Source: JAZKIX01 sp040384645 (GTDB lineage: Bacteria; Pseudomonadota; Gammaproteobacteria; Burkholderiales; Burkholderiaceae_D). Taken from it: DNA of 24,547 bases. The stretch is from contig JAZKIX010000151.1 in assembly GCA_040384645.1 (NCBI GenBank), positions 1-24,547 on the forward strand. Reading direction: 5' to 3'. The notes under the pieces are model-generated. The model ran no database searches, was not told where the DNA came from, and saw nothing but the letters and a program-made list of their open reading frames with translations. Both the position numbers and the translations under genes were made by a program. How positions within the stretch are numbered: position 1 is the stretch's first letter; each line of letters starts with the position of its first letter. Below, in pieces: positions 22,393 to 24,547 of this stretch.

Positions 22393-23670
22393 ATGCAACT
22401 TCTTGCCGTCGGCCTCAATCACACTACCGCGCCAGTTTCGCTGCGCGAAAAAGTGGCTTTTGCCCCTGACCAGATCGGTCAGGCGGTCAATGCTGCGCGA
22501 GCCTGGTTTGAGCGTGTCGATGGCAGCAATTTCAATGAAGAAGCGGCCATCCTTTCAACCTGCAACCGGACCGAACTGTATGCCGCCAGCCATGCTGGCA
22601 GTCCTATTGATGCCACAGCACATTTCCTGGCCGATTATCACAAATTGTCGTATAGCGAGTTACGGCCCCATCTCTACACATTGCCGCAGGGCGACGCCGT
22701 ACGGCATGCTTTCCGTGTAGCGTCGGGACTCGATTCGATGGTGCTGGGCGAGCCGCAAATTCTCGGCCAGATGAAAGATGCCGTGCGACAGGCGGAAGCT
22801 GCCGGCGGTCTGGGCACTTACTTGCATCAGCTATTCCAGCGCACTTTCGCGGTCGCCAAAGAAGTGCGCAGCACCACCGCCATCGGCGCCCACAGCGTCT
22901 CGATGGCAGCGGCAGCGGTCAGGTTATCACAACGCATTTTTGAAAAAATCAGCGAGCAACATATCTTGTTCATCGGCGCCGGCGACATGATTGAATTGTG
23001 CGCAACCCACTTTGCCGCGCACAATCCCAAGAGCCTGACGATTGCCAACCGCACGCTGGAACGTGGCGAAGCGCTGGCGCATCGTTTCAATGGCCGTGCT
23101 ATCACGCTGGCGCAATTGCCGGACGAGCTGGCGCGTTTCGACATCGTCGTATCGTGTACTGCATCGACCCTGCCCATTATCGGTCTCGGCCTGATTGAAC
23201 GCGCCATCAAGACTCGCCGCCACAAGCCGATGTTTATGGTCGATCTGGCCGTGCCGCGCGATATTGAAAGCGAAGTCGGCCGGCTCGATGACGTCTTTCT
23301 TTACACAGTCGACGACCTTGGCTCGGTAGTACAAACCGGGCTAGAAAACCGGCAAGCGGCAGTAGCGCAAGCCGAAGCCATCATCGAAACGCGGGTGCAG
23401 TCCTTCATGCACTGGGTCGATAGCCGCGCCGTGGTTCCGCTGATCCAGGAGCTGCACGAATCGAGCGAAATCATGCGCCTGGCCGAGCTGGAGCGCGCAA
23501 AAAAAATGCTGTCGCGCGGTGAAAATATCGACGCCGTACTCGACGCCCTATCCAAAAGCATCACCGCCAAATTCCTGCATGGCCCGCAACAAGCCCTGCA
23601 CCAGGCACAAGGCGATGAGCGCGCCCGGCTCGCCGCCCTGCTGCCGCAACTGTTCCGCACCAAGCGTTAG
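22393..23670 (+). CDS. hemA: Glutamyl-tRNA reductase
   Basis: HemA reduces Glu-tRNA(Glu) with NADPH to glutamate-1-semialdehyde, the first and usually controlled step of C5-pathway haem synthesis. The 425 residues hold the catalytic domain with nucleophile C57 in 'ILSTCNRTELYA', 'GLDSMVLGEPQILGQMKDA', the NADPH domain ('HILFIGAGDMIELCATHFAA', 'FMVDLAVPRDIESEV') and the C-terminal dimerisation helices. The position of the Cys is shifted by about seven from E. coli (C50) because of a small insertion ('FERVDGSNF'). The prfA gene follows after 112 bp, the usual hemA-prfA order. Confidence 0.97.
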   Translation: MQLLAVGLNHTTAPVSLREKVAFAPDQIGQAVNAARAWFERVDGSNFNEEAAILSTCNRTELYAASHAGSPIDATAHFLADYHKLSYSELRPHLYTLPQGDAVRHAFRVASGLDSMVLGEPQILGQMKDAVRQAEAAGGLGTYLHQLFQRTFAVAKEVRSTTAIGAHSVSMAAAAVRLSQRIFEKISEQHILFIGAGDMIELCATHFAAHNPKSLTIANRTLERGEALAHRFNGRAITLAQLPDELARFDIVVSCTASTLPIIGLGLIERAIKTRRHKPMFMVDLAVPRDIESEVGRLDDVFLYTVDDLGSVVQTGLENRQAAVAQAEAIIETRVQSFMHWVDSRAVVPLIQELHESSEIMRLAELERAKKMLSRGENIDAVLDALSKSITAKFLHGPQQALHQAQGDERARLAALLPQLFRTKR

Positions 23671-23782
23671 CGACGCCTTCCGCATCCAATAGCGGCGTCC
23701 TTATCCAGCCGCAAGCATCTGCGCAACGCGCTTGCCGCGAGCGGCGCACTCCGATTAAAACTACACAGAAATCGCATACAAC

Positions 23783-24547
23783 ATGAAACCATCAATGCTG
23801 GCCAAACTCGACCAACTGGCAAATCGCCTGGTTGAACTGGACGAACTCTTGATGAGCCCGGACGTCACGTCCAATATCGACAACTACCGCAAGATGACGC
23901 GTGAGCGGGCCGAACTGGGGCCCTTGGTTGGTCTATACCNNNNNNNNNNACTGGCCGACGACGATATCAAGGCAGCGCACGAAATGGCGCTCGACCCGGA
24001 GATGCGCGATTTTGCGCAAGAAGAAATCGTCAGCGCACGAACCCGCATGGAACAACTCGCCGCTGACCTGCAAAAAATGCTGTTGCCAAAAGACCCCAAC
24101 GACGAGCGTAATATTTTTATCGAAATCCGTGCCGGTACCGGCGGCGATGAAGCAGCCTTGTTTGCCGGCGACCTGCTGCGCATGTACACCCGCTTTGCCG
24201 AACGCAATCGCTGGCAAGTGGAAATGGCGTCCGAGTCAGCGGCCGAACTGGGCGGCTATAAAGAAGTGATCGTGCGCATCGTCGGCTTCGGCGCGTATTC
24301 ACGCTTGAAATTTGAATCCGGCGGACACCGCGTACAACGCGTACCGACGACCGAAACCCAGGGCCGCATCCATACCTCGGCCTGCACCGTGGCCGTCATG
24401 CCAGAAGCTGATGAAGTCAGCGATGTCGTCATCAATCCGGCCGACTTGCGCATCGATACTTACCGCGCATCCGGTGCCGGCGGCCAGCATATCAACAAGA
24501 CCGACTCGGCCGTACGCATCACCCATTTACCGACCGGGATCGTGGTT
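23783..24547 (+). CDS. prfA: Peptide chain release factor 1, 3' end outside the window
   Basis: RF1 reads UAA and UAG stop codons and triggers peptide release on the ribosome. The window holds roughly 255 of about 360 residues. Visible are the N-terminal helical domain ('MKPSMLAKLDQLANRL'), 'IRAGTGGDEAALFAGDLLRM', the stop-codon reading motif P-x-T as 'PTT' in 'RVQRVPTTETQGRIHTS', and the catalytic GGQ in 'SGAGGQHINKTDSAVRITH'. P-x-T (not SPF) marks it as RF1 and not RF2. Ten N at 23940-23949 fall inside; frames on both sides agree, so the gap length is 1 modulo 3, and comparison with E. coli RF1 suggests about four missing residues, in line with the ten bases drawn. Confidence 0.97.
   Translation, partial: MKPSMLAKLDQLANRLVELDELLMSPDVTSNIDNYRKMTRERAELGPLVGLYXXXXLADDDIKAAHEMALDPEMRDFAQEEIVSARTRMEQLAADLQKMLLPKDPNDERNIFIEIRAGTGGDEAALFAGDLLRMYTRFAERNRWQVEMASESAAELGGYKEVIVRIVGFGAYSRLKFESGGHRVQRVPTTETQGRIHTSACTVAVMPEADEVSDVVINPADLRIDTYRASGAGGQHINKTDSAVRITHLPTGIVV
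23940..23949. other. Assembly gap (10 N)
   Basis: Ten N within the N-terminal helical domain of prfA. The reading frame is continuous across it, unlike the gap at 971-980. Confidence 0.98.

Noticed and set aside
1..24547. CRISPR array, insertion sequence, phage genes or riboswitch
   Set aside because: No regularly spaced repeats, transposase, integrase or phage proteins were seen, and no riboswitch-like leader other than the trp attenuator.

Overview
The window looks like a draft or metagenomic contig from a betaproteobacterium of the order Burkholderiales. Oxalobacteraceae is my best guess (Herminiimonas, Undibacterium or Glaciimonas-like), inferred from moderate GC, the gph-trpE-trpG-trpD-trpC order, the hemA-prfA pair and the flavour of the proteins; it is not proven. 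Two runs of exactly ten N (971-980 and 23940-23949) are assembly gaps, each inside a gene.

Left part (1-7156, + strand). A truncated TPR protein and a FliH/SctL-like protein (split by the first gap) look like the end of a flagellar or type III secretion type cluster. Then come gph (phosphoglycolate phosphatase) and the tryptophan genes trpE, trpG, a small exported LprI-like protein overlapping trpG, trpD and trpC. Between gph and trpE lies a complete-looking transcription attenuator: a short leader frame with four Trp codons among nine, its stop codon, and a terminator hairpin with six T. The trpD-trpC gap holds two repeats, and trpC ends at a strong bidirectional terminator.

Middle part (7317-12559, - strand). 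From right to left this holds a UbiH/COQ6-type FAD hydroxylase, a DsbC-type disulfide isomerase with its own terminator, an M61 peptidase with a PDZ domain, and a membrane-anchored TPR protein. Three diverged copies of an intergenic repeat of about 80 bp (near 6005, 7204 and 10314) are spread over this part and the trp region.

Right part (12627-22279, + strand). A tRNA-Phe(GAA) with a clear promoter and terminator is followed by an exported RCC1 seven-bladed propeller protein carrying two copies of a Trp-rich C-terminal module. A four-gene block comes next: an outer-membrane barrel/OmpA/cadherin-like protein, an OmpR-type response regulator, a LysM-FecR-FnIII envelope protein, and a CHASE2-PAS histidine kinase. 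I propose these four form one cell-envelope sensing system; this is the most interesting candidate for an undescribed system here.

Right edge (22343-24547, + strand). Housekeeping resumes with hemA (glutamyl-tRNA reductase, first step of C5 haem synthesis) and prfA (release factor 1), which runs off the window.
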